A stretch of DNA of 41,265 nt, from the NCBI GenBank assembly GCA_050734185.1, contig JBOHUE010000131.1, forward strand, positions 1 through 41,265, read 5' to 3'. Position numbers and translations under genes: made by a program. The notes beneath the pieces are model-generated. The model did no database searches. It saw only the letters and a program-made list of their open reading frames with translations, and was not told the DNA's origin. This DNA comes from JAFALX01 sp050734185. GTDB taxonomy: Bacteria; Chloroflexota; Dormibacteria; Aeolococcales; Aeolococcaceae. The stretch's first letter is position 1. Every line of letters begins with the position of its first letter. Positions 23,001 to 29,786 of this stretch are shown in pieces.

Positions 23001-25569
23001 ACGCGGTCGCACCCGAGGGCAGGCCGGTCGCCGTGAGAGCAACCGACTGCGTGGAGCCACTGGTCACCGTCGTGGAGATCGTGCTGCTGGCGCTGCCGCC
23101 CTGCACGACACTCGCCGGGCTGAACGCGCCGGCGCTGATGCTGAAGTCGTTCGGCGGCGGCGCATTCTGCGTGACGGACACGTCATCGAGATACATGTAC
23201 GTCAGGTCGCCGTAGCCGTCCCCGTGAGCGTTGAACCACAGCTGCACGTTCTGACCCGCGTACGGCGTCATGTTGAACGTCACCTGCGTCCACGCCTGCG
23301 CATTGCTGCAGACCTTGAACACCGACGCGAGCGTCGCGCCCGAGGTGTTGCGGATCTGTGCCTCCTGCCAGTCGTACGTGATCGTGTCCGTGGACGACGG
23401 CCAGTACCAGAAGCTCAGCGTCGACGCCCCGCTCGGTACGGTGATCGTCTGCGTGAGGCTGCTGTCGCCGTTGGGCTCCGGCTCAGCGCTCGCACTGAGC
23501 TGTGCGGCGAATGCTCCGCTGTGCTTCTGCGTTGTAGTCGCCGTTGGCGAGAACACGCCACCGGTCGACCAGCTGCTCAGAGAGCCGGTCTCGAAGCCGC
23601 CGTTGGTCACCACGGCGCCGCCCACGCCGGTCACGGTCAGCGCGACCACGGCCGAGTGCGTCACCGTGCCCTCGGTGCCGGTCACCGTCAGCGTGTAGCT
23701 GCCCGGCGTCGCGGTCCCCGCGCCGACGCTCAGGCCCGTGCTGCCGCCGGCCGTGACGCTCGCCGCGCCCAGTGTCGCCGTTGCGCCGGCGGGAGCCCCG
23801 CTCACCCCGAGCGACACCGTCCCCGCCGTGCCGGACGTGAGCGCTGTGCTGATCGTCGAGCTGCCCGACGCGTTCTGCGCCAGCGTCAGGCTCGATGGGC
23901 TAGCGCTGATGGAGAAGTCGTTGGTTGGCGTGCCGCCGCAGCTCGGGAACTTGAACGAGCCGATGCGCGTGTGCCAGTTGAAGTTGCCGTTGCTCGGGAT
24001 GTACTCGTCGACGTACCAGAACGTGCAGCCGTCGCTGGGGTCGACCGACATGCCGCTGTAGTCACCCCAGCGGTTGGCGGCGTTGCCTCCCGTCTGGGAT
24101 CCAGCGCCGGTGAACAGCGTGGTCTCGCCCTGCGGCATCGTGCCGGCGGGATCGGACGCCAGCCGTCCGGTGTAGGCGATTCCCGGGTGCAGCGTCGAGC
24201 TCGAGGTGTTGTAGCCGAGAGCTGCGTCACCGGACTGGTCCATGTTGATCGACCCCATCCAGCGATAGGTGCTGTCCGGCGCGTACGTGCCCTGTTGGAA
24301 CACGCCCAGCGTCGACCCGCTCGGCCGGAGCTCATACCAGCGCATGCCGACGGAGCTCCCCGCGCTGATGGAGTGCGTGGCCAGGATCGACTCGTGGTCG
24401 CCGAAGTTGCGATAGGGCAGGCTGTTCATCAGCCGGTCACCCAACGAGTCGAGCTGCTGCGTCGTGCCCGACTGCGGGACGCACGTGCCAAAGCCACTGC
24501 ACGCCTCGCTGAACGCGGTTACCGGAAGGTCCGTCTGCGCACTCAGCGACGAGTTGGCCGGGGTTGTCCAGTCGATGTGCAGCCGCCAGTAGGCCAGCGC
24601 GTTCGACGTCGTCGGCGAGATGCCCACCAGCCACTCCGGCGTTCCCGCGGCCGGCGGGGTCGTGCCGTTGAGCGACGCCGGCAGCGCCGTGTTCTCGCCG
24701 CTCGAGTTGAGGGAGAAGCACTGCGTCGAGGCCGCCGCGCCGGTGAGCATCGCGGCGCGGTTCAACGCGCAGGTCTCCTCGCCGAGGCCCAGGGTCCCGG
24801 ACGCGTTGAACCGGTTGACAGTCAGGTAGTACGCATCCGGCCAGACGCCGAGCTTCGGATAGTCGGGGAAGGTGCTGCCGTACGAAAAGCTGTACCGATT
24901 CCATGATCCCGTGGCGTCTGCGCCGGTGGAGACGGCCACGCAGATGTCGAACGGCTGCGACGACACCTGCAGCTGCTGCACGACCCAGCGCTGCGAGATC
25001 GTGTCGAACTGGACGGTGGCGTCGCCGTCGTTGGAGGTCTGGCACGTACCACCGAACCCCGAGAACAGCGTGTTGGTGTTCTCAGGGCCGAGCAGCTTCG
25101 TGCCGCTCTTGTTGTACACGGCGATCTGGCTGTTGACGACCTCGACGAACTGCGTCGTCCCCACCGCACCGTTGGGGTCCGGCGGGACCAGGCCCGAGTT
25201 GTCGGGGGTGCCGTCGAAGTTGTTGGTCGCCGCGGGTGCGTTCGCCGTCGCCGCCAGCGGCCCGCCACTGGTGTCGGCAGCCGGGGGTCCGGCGGAGTTG
25301 GGGTTTCCGTGCTTGACGGGGTGCATGGTCCCCTGCGTGCCGGTCGGCTTATAGGAATGCAGCGGACGGGAGGTGTCGTGATGCGTGTCCGAGCTGACGA
25401 CGAAGGGCGGCGACCCGCCGTCCGGCGGCGACGCCGCTCTGGTGGCGGCCGGGACGAGGCCGAGGGCGATCGCCGCGGCCGCGAACAGTGCCGCAACGAC
25501 AACAACCGCCCAGCGGGGCGTGGCGCGGTTCTGGTGATCCCGTCCCCGCGGCGCACGTCGTCCGGCCAT
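20098..25569 (-). CDS. Giant secreted multidomain protein with Asp-box propeller and duplicated jelly-roll-like modules
   Basis: 1823 residues. The start ATG has GGGGGAG 7 nt upstream. A signal peptide/TM lies at about 20-46 (WAVVVVAALFAAAAIALGLV). Residues about 110-545 form a beta-rich secreted domain with paired Cys. Then come Ig-like repeats (NDFSISASPSSLTLAQN type). Two almost identical modules follow at about 623-812 and 1084-1273 (NGGFETGSLSSWSTGG to YMYLDDVSVTQN), shaped like CBM/jelly-roll domains, with further Ig repeats between them. Residues about 1375-1790 hold at least four Asp-box motifs (STDGGATW, TTNGGSTW, STNGGNSW, ANGGSSW) typical of sialidase-like beta-propellers. No sortase motif; the tail is GGGQGGGRGHSKTAY. 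Sialidase catalysis cannot be confirmed; surface glycan binding or adhesion is as likely. Confidence 0.88.
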   Translation of the reverse strand: MAGRRAPRGRDHQNRATPRWAVVVVAALFAAAAIALGLVPAATRAASPPDGGSPPFVVSSDTHHDTSRPLHSYKPTGTQGTMHPVKHGNPNSAGPPAADTSGGPLAATANAPAATNNFDGTPDNSGLVPPDPNGAVGTTQFVEVVNSQIAVYNKSGTKLLGPENTNTLFSGFGGTCQTSNDGDATVQFDTISQRWVVQQLQVSSQPFDICVAVSTGADATGSWNRYSFSYGSTFPDYPKLGVWPDAYYLTVNRFNASGTLGLGEETCALNRAAMLTGAAASTQCFSLNSSGENTALPASLNGTTPPAAGTPEWLVGISPTTSNALAYWRLHIDWTTPANSSLSAQTDLPVTAFSEACSGFGTCVPQSGTTQQLDSLGDRLMNSLPYRNFGDHESILATHSISAGSSVGMRWYELRPSGSTLGVFQQGTYAPDSTYRWMGSINMDQSGDAALGYNTSSSTLHPGIAYTGRLASDPAGTMPQGETTLFTGAGSQTGGNAANRWGDYSGMSVDPSDGCTFWYVDEYIPSNGNFNWHTRIGSFKFPSCGGTPTNDFSISASPSSLTLAQNASGSSTISTALTSGTAGTVSLGVSGAPAGATATLGAASVTAGGSTGLSVGAGTATPGSYTLTVTGTEGTVTHSAVVALTVTGVGGAVVTNGGFETGSLSSWSTGGVFSPTATTTQKHSGAFAAQLSASAEPEPNGDSSLTQTITVPSGASTLSFWYWPSSTDTITYDWQEAQIRNTSGATLASVFKVCSNAQAWTQVTFNMTPYAGQNVQLWFNAHGDGYGDLTYMYLDDVSVTQNAPPPNDFSISAGAFSPASVVQGGSASSTISTTVTSGSTQSVALTATGLPSGATASFNPTPVNAGQGSTLTVATTASTPAGNYTITVTGTGSAAVHSTTAALSVVAPNDFSIGAGSFSPSPVTQGGSANSTITTAVTSGSTQSVALTATGLPSGATASFNPTPVNAGQGSTLTVATATNTPTGNYTITVTGTAPSGIHSTTAALSVVAPGDFSISANPTSLTLAQNAAGSSSISTAVTSGAAGTVSLTVSGAPSGATATMTPASVTAGGTSALNVNARTAAPGSYTLTVTGTEGTATHSAVVALTVTGVGGAVVTNGGFETGSLSSWSTGGVFSPTVTTTQKHSGAFAAQLSASAEPEPNGDSSLTQTITVPSGASTLSFWYWPSSTDTITYDWQEAQIRNTSGATLASVFKVCSNAQAWTQVTFNMTPYAGQNVQLWFNAHGDGYGDLTYMYLDDVSVTQNAPPPNDFSISASPTSLTLAPNAAGSSSITTAVTSGSAGTVSLGVSGAPSGATATLTPPSVTAGGTSALNVNAGTAAPGSYTLTVTGTEGSSQHSTTVSLTVTGSGPPPGLMQLSSDSFTDPNAEHATQVEPDTLSNGSTLVSVFQDGRFNNGGADAIGFATTTNGGSTWTQGLLPGLTTVQGGSNLGWARVSDPAIAYDPRHGLWIAESLTLDSNVNGRGVAINTSTDGVTWSAATNAISQSADSFDKSWIACDRTSTSSHYGNCYIEFDDNTQGNLMRMLTSTDGGATWSVPRSTSDSAHGLGGQPLVQPNGTVVVPYFADSASQMRSFTSTNGGNSWNSSSLISSVTDSAPAGGFRSQPLPSAEIDSSGIVYLVWQDCRFRSGCTSNDLVMSKSSTSGSSWGSVTRIPIDSTSSGADHFLPGIAVDRSTSGSSAHLGLYYYYYPVAACTTCQLDVGFISSANGGSSWSTATQVAGPMTLNELAPTTDGPMAGDYISASFMAGRAWAVFPLGLPPSGGTLNEAMYTLSGGLAAPGGTHQPGTGVGGGQGGGRGHSKTAY
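21751..22320. repeat. Internal 570-bp repeat, copy 1 (pair with 23134-23703)
   Basis: This block matches 23134-23703 at a constant offset of 1383 bp, with roughly a dozen or so single-base differences by eye. Nearly all are synonymous; within the core module I see one residue change (TATTTQ versus TVTTTQ). The repeat encodes a jelly-roll-like module plus the start of the adjacent Ig-like repeat. It indicates recent duplication or ongoing gene conversion. Confidence 0.9.
22540..23130. repeat. Tandem Ig-like repeats of about 300 bp inside the giant gene
   Basis: Two adjacent units share stretches such as VTSGSTQSVALTATGLPSGA and FNPTPVNAGQGSTLTV, each about 99 residues long, with visibly similar DNA. 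They lie between the two 570-bp copies. Related but more diverged units with VTAGGTSALNVNA flank them. Confidence 0.8.
23134..23703. repeat. Internal 570-bp repeat, copy 2 (pair with 21751-22320)
   Basis: Second copy of the jelly-roll-like module, nearer to the N-terminus of the encoded protein. The match is continuous and without indels over the whole block. Confidence 0.9.
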
Positions 25570-25615
25570 CGCTCGACTCCCCCGCGCGGACGCTGCACGA
25601 CTGTTCGCGCTGACT

Positions 25616-25644
25616 GACTATCGCCCGCGGCCGGGGCTAGTGTA
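25616..25644 (-). promoter_or_regulatory. -10 hexamer and leader hairpin of the giant secreted gene
   Basis: TACACT (25644-25639, minus strand) is a good -10 hexamer about 70 bp before the ATG. Just downstream, 25616-25640 can fold as ACTA-GCCC with GGGC-TAGT and a two-base bulge, a possible 5'-leader hairpin. The rest of 25570-25698 shows no gene and no clear terminator for the P-II gene. Confidence 0.45.
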
Positions 25645-25698
25645 CGTGGGCTCTTGTGCTTTACGGGGACGTTGCGCCGTCGTTACAGCGGCCTCGTG

Positions 25699-26067
25699 TC
25701 AGTGCCCCCAGTGCTCCGGCTGCACATGGCGGATCGTGTCCTCACCGCGTTCACCGGTGCGGATGCGCACGGCGTCCTCGACCGGCAGGATGAAGATCTT
25801 GCCGTCACCGATCTCGCCGGTGCGAGCGGCGCCGCTGATGGCGTCGACCACGCTGGCCAGGTTGGCGTCAGGCACGACCGACTCCACCTTCACCTTGCGC
25901 TGCAGGGAGATGTTCACCCGCGCGCCACGGTATGTCTCGGTGTAGCCGCGCTGCTGGCCGCAGCCCAGCACCTCGCTCACCGTCACGCCGGACGCACCCA
26001 GTCCATCGAGTGCGTCCTGCACGGCCTGCAGCCTGTCCGGTCGGATGATCGCTTCGACCTTCTTCAT
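25699..26067 (-). CDS. glnK: P-II nitrogen regulatory protein (GlnK/GlnB) lacking Tyr51
   Basis: 122 residues; ATG 26067 begins MKKVEAIIRP, the standard P-II N-terminus. The T-loop starts normally (GCGQQRGYTETYRGA), and the second signature TGEIGDGKIFILPVEDAVRIRTGE is intact, so ATP/2-oxoglutarate binding should be kept. Aligned without gaps to E. coli GlnB, residue 51, the uridylylated or adenylylated Tyr, is Val (YRGARVNIS); Tyr46 is kept. The protein is therefore unlikely to be modified in the usual way. It starts 10 nt after the stop of an ammonium channel gene, the classic amt-glnK pair, and probably plugs that channel when nitrogen is plentiful. Confidence 0.94.
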   Translation of the reverse strand: MKKVEAIIRPDRLQAVQDALDGLGASGVTVSEVLGCGQQRGYTETYRGARVNISLQRKVKVESVVPDANLASVVDAISGAARTGEIGDGKIFILPVEDAVRIRTGERGEDTIRHVQPEHWGH

Positions 26068-26077
26068 CGCGCTGTCC

Positions 26078-27589
26078 TCACGTTCCCGCGCTGGTTCGAC
26101 CCGGCGCGCCCGAACCCGCCTCGGCGCGGCGGCGCTCCGATTCGGCAAGCGCGTCGGGATGAATGTACGCGCCGCCGGGTACCGGCATGAACTGCTCCGG
26201 GTAACCCCACATGCCGTGCTCGCTGATGTCGAGCCCGTCGAGCTCGTGGCGTGCGCTGACGCGCAGGCCCACCGTCTTCTTGATCACCCAGAAGGTGCCG
26301 TAGGAGAGCGTGAACACCGTGGTGAACGCGACCGCAACGGCTGCCGCCTGAGCGCCGAGCTGCTGGAAGCTGCCGGTATAGAACAGGCCGCCGTGGCCGA
26401 CGCCATTGAACTTGGCCAGCGTCGGGTCGGTGAACAGCCCGCACGAGAGCGTGCCCCAGATGCCGGCGAGGCCGTGCGCCGACAGGGCGCCGACCGGGTC
26501 GTCGAGCCACCTGTCGATGAGGATGACGCCATACACCACGATCACGCCGGCAACTGCGCCGATGATGATCGCCGCCCAGGGCTCGATGTAGCCCGACGGA
26601 GCCGTGATGGCGACCAGCGCCGCGATGGCACCGTTGCCGATCATGCCGACGTCCAGCTTCCTCGACACCCAGTAGATCGCGGCCATGGCGGCGAGCGCGC
26701 CGGCGGCAGCCGCCAGGTTGGTCGTGATCACGACGTCCGCGAAGTGCAGGTTGGTGGCGTTCAGCGTCGACCCCGGGTTGAAGCCGAACCATCCGAACCA
26801 GAGGATGATCACGCCCAGCTGCGCCAGCGGCATGCTGTGGCCGGGTATCGCGTTCGGTTTCCCGTCTCTCCCATACTTGCCGATGCGCGGCCCGAGCAGC
26901 AGCAGCCCGGCGAAGCCCGCGGTCGCACCGGTGAGGTGGACGACCGTCGAGCCCGCGAAGTCCTGTGACCCCAGGTTGGCCATCAGCCAGCCGCCGCCGA
27001 ACAGCCAGTGGCTGATGAGCGGGTAGATGAAGCCCGCGAACGGAATCGCGAAGATGATGTAGACGATGAACTTGGTGCGCTCCAGCATCGTCCCCCAGAC
27101 GATTGCGAGCGACACCGCGCAGAACACGAACTCGAAGAAGAACTTCGCCGCGGCCGGCGCGGTGGATGCGGAGATGGCGGGCAGGTCGATCGTCGAGCCC
27201 GGGTGGAACGTGGGCAGGAAGCCGGTGGCCCCGATGAGGCTGAAGAGGCCACCGCTGGCGGCGCCGAAGGCGAACGCGAAGCCGCAGATCCAGTACACGA
27301 CCGACGCGATGCTCATGTTCACGACGATCTTGGCCACAACGGTGCCGACGTTCTTCATGCGGGCGAAGCCGACCTCGAGCATGGCGAAACCGGCCTGCAT
27401 GAAGAGCACGAAGCAGGCGGCGACGACGACCCACACCGTGTCCGCGGCAACGCCCGCCGCCTGGGTGGCGGTGTTGTCCGCCGCGTGAGCGGCTCGCGGG
27501 GCGAGCGCCGCGGCGGCTGCAATGACGCCTGCTAGCGTCACCAGTCGGGCGCGCGCGGGCACACGATCTTGTATCCAACGCACCACCAC
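26078..27589 (-). CDS. amt: Ammonium transporter (Amt), P-II-linked copy
   Basis: 503 residues with a cleavable N-terminal signal (LVTLAGVIAAAAALAPRAAHA) and 11 TM helices. The pore twin histidines are present: H218 in STVVHLTGATAG and H372 in ALSAHGLAGIWG. The signature WFGWFGFNPGSTLNA is intact. The C-terminal tail (LDGLDISEHGMWGYPEQF) holds the conserved region that P-II proteins contact. The GTG start at 27589 has GGAGGG 7 nt upstream. It follows the histidine kinase gene by 47 bp and precedes glnK by 10 bp, so the three are probably one operon. It conducts ammonium or ammonia into the cell at low supply. Confidence 0.95.
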   Translation of the reverse strand: MVVRWIQDRVPARARLVTLAGVIAAAAALAPRAAHAADNTATQAAGVAADTVWVVVAACFVLFMQAGFAMLEVGFARMKNVGTVVAKIVVNMSIASVVYWICGFAFAFGAASGGLFSLIGATGFLPTFHPGSTIDLPAISASTAPAAAKFFFEFVFCAVSLAIVWGTMLERTKFIVYIIFAIPFAGFIYPLISHWLFGGGWLMANLGSQDFAGSTVVHLTGATAGFAGLLLLGPRIGKYGRDGKPNAIPGHSMPLAQLGVIILWFGWFGFNPGSTLNATNLHFADVVITTNLAAAAGALAAMAAIYWVSRKLDVGMIGNGAIAALVAITAPSGYIEPWAAIIIGAVAGVIVVYGVILIDRWLDDPVGALSAHGLAGIWGTLSCGLFTDPTLAKFNGVGHGGLFYTGSFQQLGAQAAAVAVAFTTVFTLSYGTFWVIKKTVGLRVSARHELDGLDISEHGMWGYPEQFMPVPGGAYIHPDALAESERRRAEAGSGAPGRTSAGT

Positions 27590-27605
27590 CGAGATCCCTC
27601 CTGTT

Positions 27606-27618
27606 GGGCGATTCGCCC
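27606..27618. promoter_or_regulatory. Perfect palindrome GGGCGA-T-TCGCCC in front of amt
   Basis: A 13-bp palindrome lies in the 47-bp gap between the kinase stop and the amt start, directly before the amt Shine-Dalgarno. It could be an operator or a small attenuating hairpin; the one-base centre favours a protein-binding site over a terminator. Confidence 0.4.
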
Positions 27619-27636
27619 CAAAGGTCGACGAGCGCG

Positions 27637-28872
27637 TCAGTTTGGCGGGAGGGGCGGCGGTTCCGCAAGGGGGAGGCGCACCCAGAAGCGCGCACCCCCG
27701 TCGGGCGGCGAGTCCACACCCACCTCACCGCCGTGGGCCTCGACGACGGTCCGCACAACGAAGAGCCCGACCCCGGTGCCTCCGGACGCGGAGCCGCGGC
27801 GGAACCGTTCGAAGATCACGTCCCGCTCCGCGGCGGGGATCCCGGGGCCATGGTCCTCGACGGCGAGCTCCGCGCTCGCACCCGTCCGGCGGAGCCTGAC
27901 CGCGATGGGAGTCGAGGGAGGCGCGTAGCGAATTGCGTTCGTGACGAGGTTCTCGACGACGCGGCGCACCGTGTCCGGGTCGGTGTCGCTGACGATCGGC
28001 TGCGCCGGCACACTGATCTCGATGGGATGCGTGGTGGAGCGGGCCAGTGCGTCGCACGTCTCGCGGATCAGTGGCCCCAGCTCCGTTGGTTCGCGCCGCA
28101 GCGGGAATGCGCCCGCCTCCATCGCCAGCGATATCAACATGGTCCCGACGAGCCGCTCCATGCGAGCCAGCTCGTCAACGATCTGATCGATTACCCCGCG
28201 CTGGGCGCCGGTGAGACCCTCGCGGAGTGCCTCGACGTACGTGAGCACGACGGTGAGGGGCGTCCTGAGGTCGTGGGAGACCGCCGAGAGCACGTCGCTT
28301 CGCGCCTCGGCGAGCGCGCGAGACTCTGCGAGACGGCGCTCCAGCTGTCCCTGGAGATGGCTGCGCTCGATCGTCCCGGCGAGCTGCGACGCGATGGCCG
28401 CGAGCATGGCCGTCTCGTGATTCGTCCAGTCGTGGGGCAGCTCCGTCTGCACGTTCAACACACCCACGACGCGCGTGCCACCGCTGATCAACGGCACGCT
28501 GCACATGGACGTGAACCGTTCCTGATCGAGCCCGTCGATCCAGTGGAACCGGGGGTCCTGCGCGACATCACGCACCGCGATCGTGCTTCGCTTCATCGCC
28601 GCTGTCCCCGTGATGCCCACGCCGAGCGGCATGCGCGCCTGATCGGCACCGACCGGGTTGAGGCCGTTGGTCGCCGTGAGCACCACCTCGTCGCCGTCGA
28701 CGACGTAGAGGGAGCACACCTCCACGCCGAGCACTTCACACGTCTCTCGGATCACGAGCGCGCAGAGTTGTTCGGGGTCGAGCATCGACGAGGTGGCGCG
28801 GGCCAGGTGCTGGAGGAATGAAAGCTCCTCGACGGTGTGCGGCCGTGTGGTGCTCTCCTCAGGGGCGGCCAT
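27637..28872 (-). CDS. Soluble GAF-domain sensor histidine kinase
   Basis: About 411 residues from ATG 28872 (GAGG 8 nt upstream); an ATG at 28899 is possible. A GAF domain covers about 25-165 (LYVVDGDEVVLTATNG, MPLGVGITGTAA, VPLISGGTRVVGVLNVQ). The HisKA dimerisation helix has the phosphorylatable H200 in LSAVSHDLRTPLT. The ATPase domain has N-box ENLVTNAIRYAP, G1 DHGPGIPAAE and G2 GGTGVGLFVV. No TM helix is seen, so it senses a cytosolic signal or a membrane partner. The next gene is an ammonium channel followed by P-II, and a receiver-only regulator diverges from its start. Sensing of nitrogen or of Amt activity is an inference. Confidence 0.92.
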   Translation of the reverse strand: MAAPEESTTRPHTVEELSFLQHLARATSSMLDPEQLCALVIRETCEVLGVEVCSLYVVDGDEVVLTATNGLNPVGADQARMPLGVGITGTAAMKRSTIAVRDVAQDPRFHWIDGLDQERFTSMCSVPLISGGTRVVGVLNVQTELPHDWTNHETAMLAAIASQLAGTIERSHLQGQLERRLAESRALAEARSDVLSAVSHDLRTPLTVVLTYVEALREGLTGAQRGVIDQIVDELARMERLVGTMLISLAMEAGAFPLRREPTELGPLIRETCDALARSTTHPIEISVPAQPIVSDTDPDTVRRVVENLVTNAIRYAPPSTPIAVRLRRTGASAELAVEDHGPGIPAAERDVIFERFRRGSASGGTGVGLFVVRTVVEAHGGEVGVDSPPDGGARFWVRLPLAEPPPLPPN

Positions 28873-28902
28873 GCGTTTCGCCTCGGGACGTGGGCTCATC
28901 GA

Positions 28903-28908
28903 TACAAT
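28903..28908 (+). promoter_or_regulatory. -10 hexamer TACAAT of the response-regulator gene
   Basis: A near-consensus -10 lies in the space between the divergent kinase and receiver genes. It leaves a very short leader. If used, translation would start at the GTG at 28928, or near it, not at the GTG at 28910. On the other strand the same bases give TTGTAT, a possible -10 for the kinase. Confidence 0.5.
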
Positions 28909-28909
28909 C

Positions 28910-29293
28910 GTGCACATCGCTTCCCGCGTGCTGCTTATTGACGACGAGCCGCGAGTCGGCGACGCCCTGCGGTTCGCCCTCGAGCGCCATGGCGTGGCGG
29001 TGACGCAGGAGCTGACCGGCGCGGACGGCCAGGAGAGCGCACGGCGTGAGCCGCCGGACGCCATCCTCCTCGACGTCGGCCTGTCCGGCGAGGACGGGAT
29101 CGACCGCCTCCGTGCGCTCAAAGCCGACCCGGAGACGCAGTCCATCCCCGTGATCATGCTCAGCGGCCGCGTCGACGCGGCGTCGATCGCCATCGGCCTC
29201 GAGGCCGGCGCCGAGGACTACATCACCAAGCCGTTCACGCCCGCCGAGCTCCGAGCGCGGATCAGCCATCATGTCCGGCGACGCAATGGCTGA
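28910..29293 (+). CDS. Receiver-only response regulator
   Basis: 127 residues if read from the GTG at 28910; the GTG at 28928 (start VLLIDDEPRV) fits the -10 better. All receiver residues are present: acidic pair D11-D12, phospho-acceptor D55 in AILLDVGLSGEDG, switch S85, and K107 in ITKPFTPAE. There is no output domain, so it must signal through a partner, perhaps as a phosphate sink or by protein-protein contact. It is divergent from the GAF kinase, its likely phospho-donor. Its end overlaps the CBS-domain gene, suggesting coupled synthesis. Confidence 0.92.
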   Translation: MHIASRVLLIDDEPRVGDALRFALERHGVAVTQELTGADGQESARREPPDAILLDVGLSGEDGIDRLRALKADPETQSIPVIMLSGRVDAASIAIGLEAGAEDYITKPFTPAELRARISHHVRRRNG

Positions 29294-29783
29294 CATCGTC
29301 GTCCGCGAGGACATGGCCGTGGGCGACGCTGAGACCGTGCTCCATCTGCTGCCTCCCGCCGTCGTCCCGTCCGCCACGATCCCCACGCTCGTCGCCGCGG
29401 TCGCGTCGGACCCTCGCGCGCGCTGCGCGTTCGTTCTCGATCCGGATTCCCGCCTTCTCGGGGTCGTGGACGAGTCCGACCTCGACCGCGACCTGGCCCT
29501 TCTTCTGACACCGGAATCCACGTCGGTGGAGCAGACCGGGATCCGGGCGCTGTCCCAGGCCGCGCGCGGAGTCCACGAGACAGCGCAGCACCTGATGCAC
29601 CCCGCCGTGACGGTGCGCGTGAGCGACCGCATCGGCGATGCCGTGCATCGCATGCGCGCCGGCGGCGAGGAGACAGCGGCGCTCATCGACGGCGACGGCC
29701 GGCTTCTGGGATACCTCTCTCTCTTCGAGGTGCTCGGAGCGCTGCTGGAAGCGGCCGGCGGCACGGCGTCCTGGGTGGCCTGA
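29271..29783 (+). CDS. CBS-domain pair protein
   Basis: 170 residues from ATG 29271 (a second ATG at 29286 is possible). It contains two CBS motifs: VVPSATIPTLVAAVASDPRA to FVLDPDSRLLGVVDESDLD, and HPAVTVRVSDRIGDAVHRMR to ALIDGDGRLLGYLSLFEV. CBS pairs bind adenine nucleotides or S-adenosyl compounds and work as energy sensors. No catalytic domain is attached. It overlaps the response-regulator gene by 23 bp and ends 3 bp from the convergent antiporter gene. It may modulate the receiver, the kinase or a transporter; this is inference. Confidence 0.88.
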   Translation: MSGDAMADIVVREDMAVGDAETVLHLLPPAVVPSATIPTLVAAVASDPRARCAFVLDPDSRLLGVVDESDLDRDLALLLTPESTSVEQTGIRALSQAARGVHETAQHLMHPAVTVRVSDRIGDAVHRMRAGGEETAALIDGDGRLLGYLSLFEVLGALLEAAGGTASWVA

Positions 29784-29786
29784 GGC

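Noticed and set aside
21751..23703. Possible CRISPR or mobile-element repeats
   Set aside because: The repeats are long, in frame with one gene and encode protein domains; no spacers, transposase or target duplications.
21841..24906. A 1021-codon plus-strand open frame opposite the giant secreted gene
   Set aside because: It is an Arg/Gly/His-rich shadow produced by high GC and the repeats; the minus frame has a signal peptide, Asp boxes and Ig repeats.
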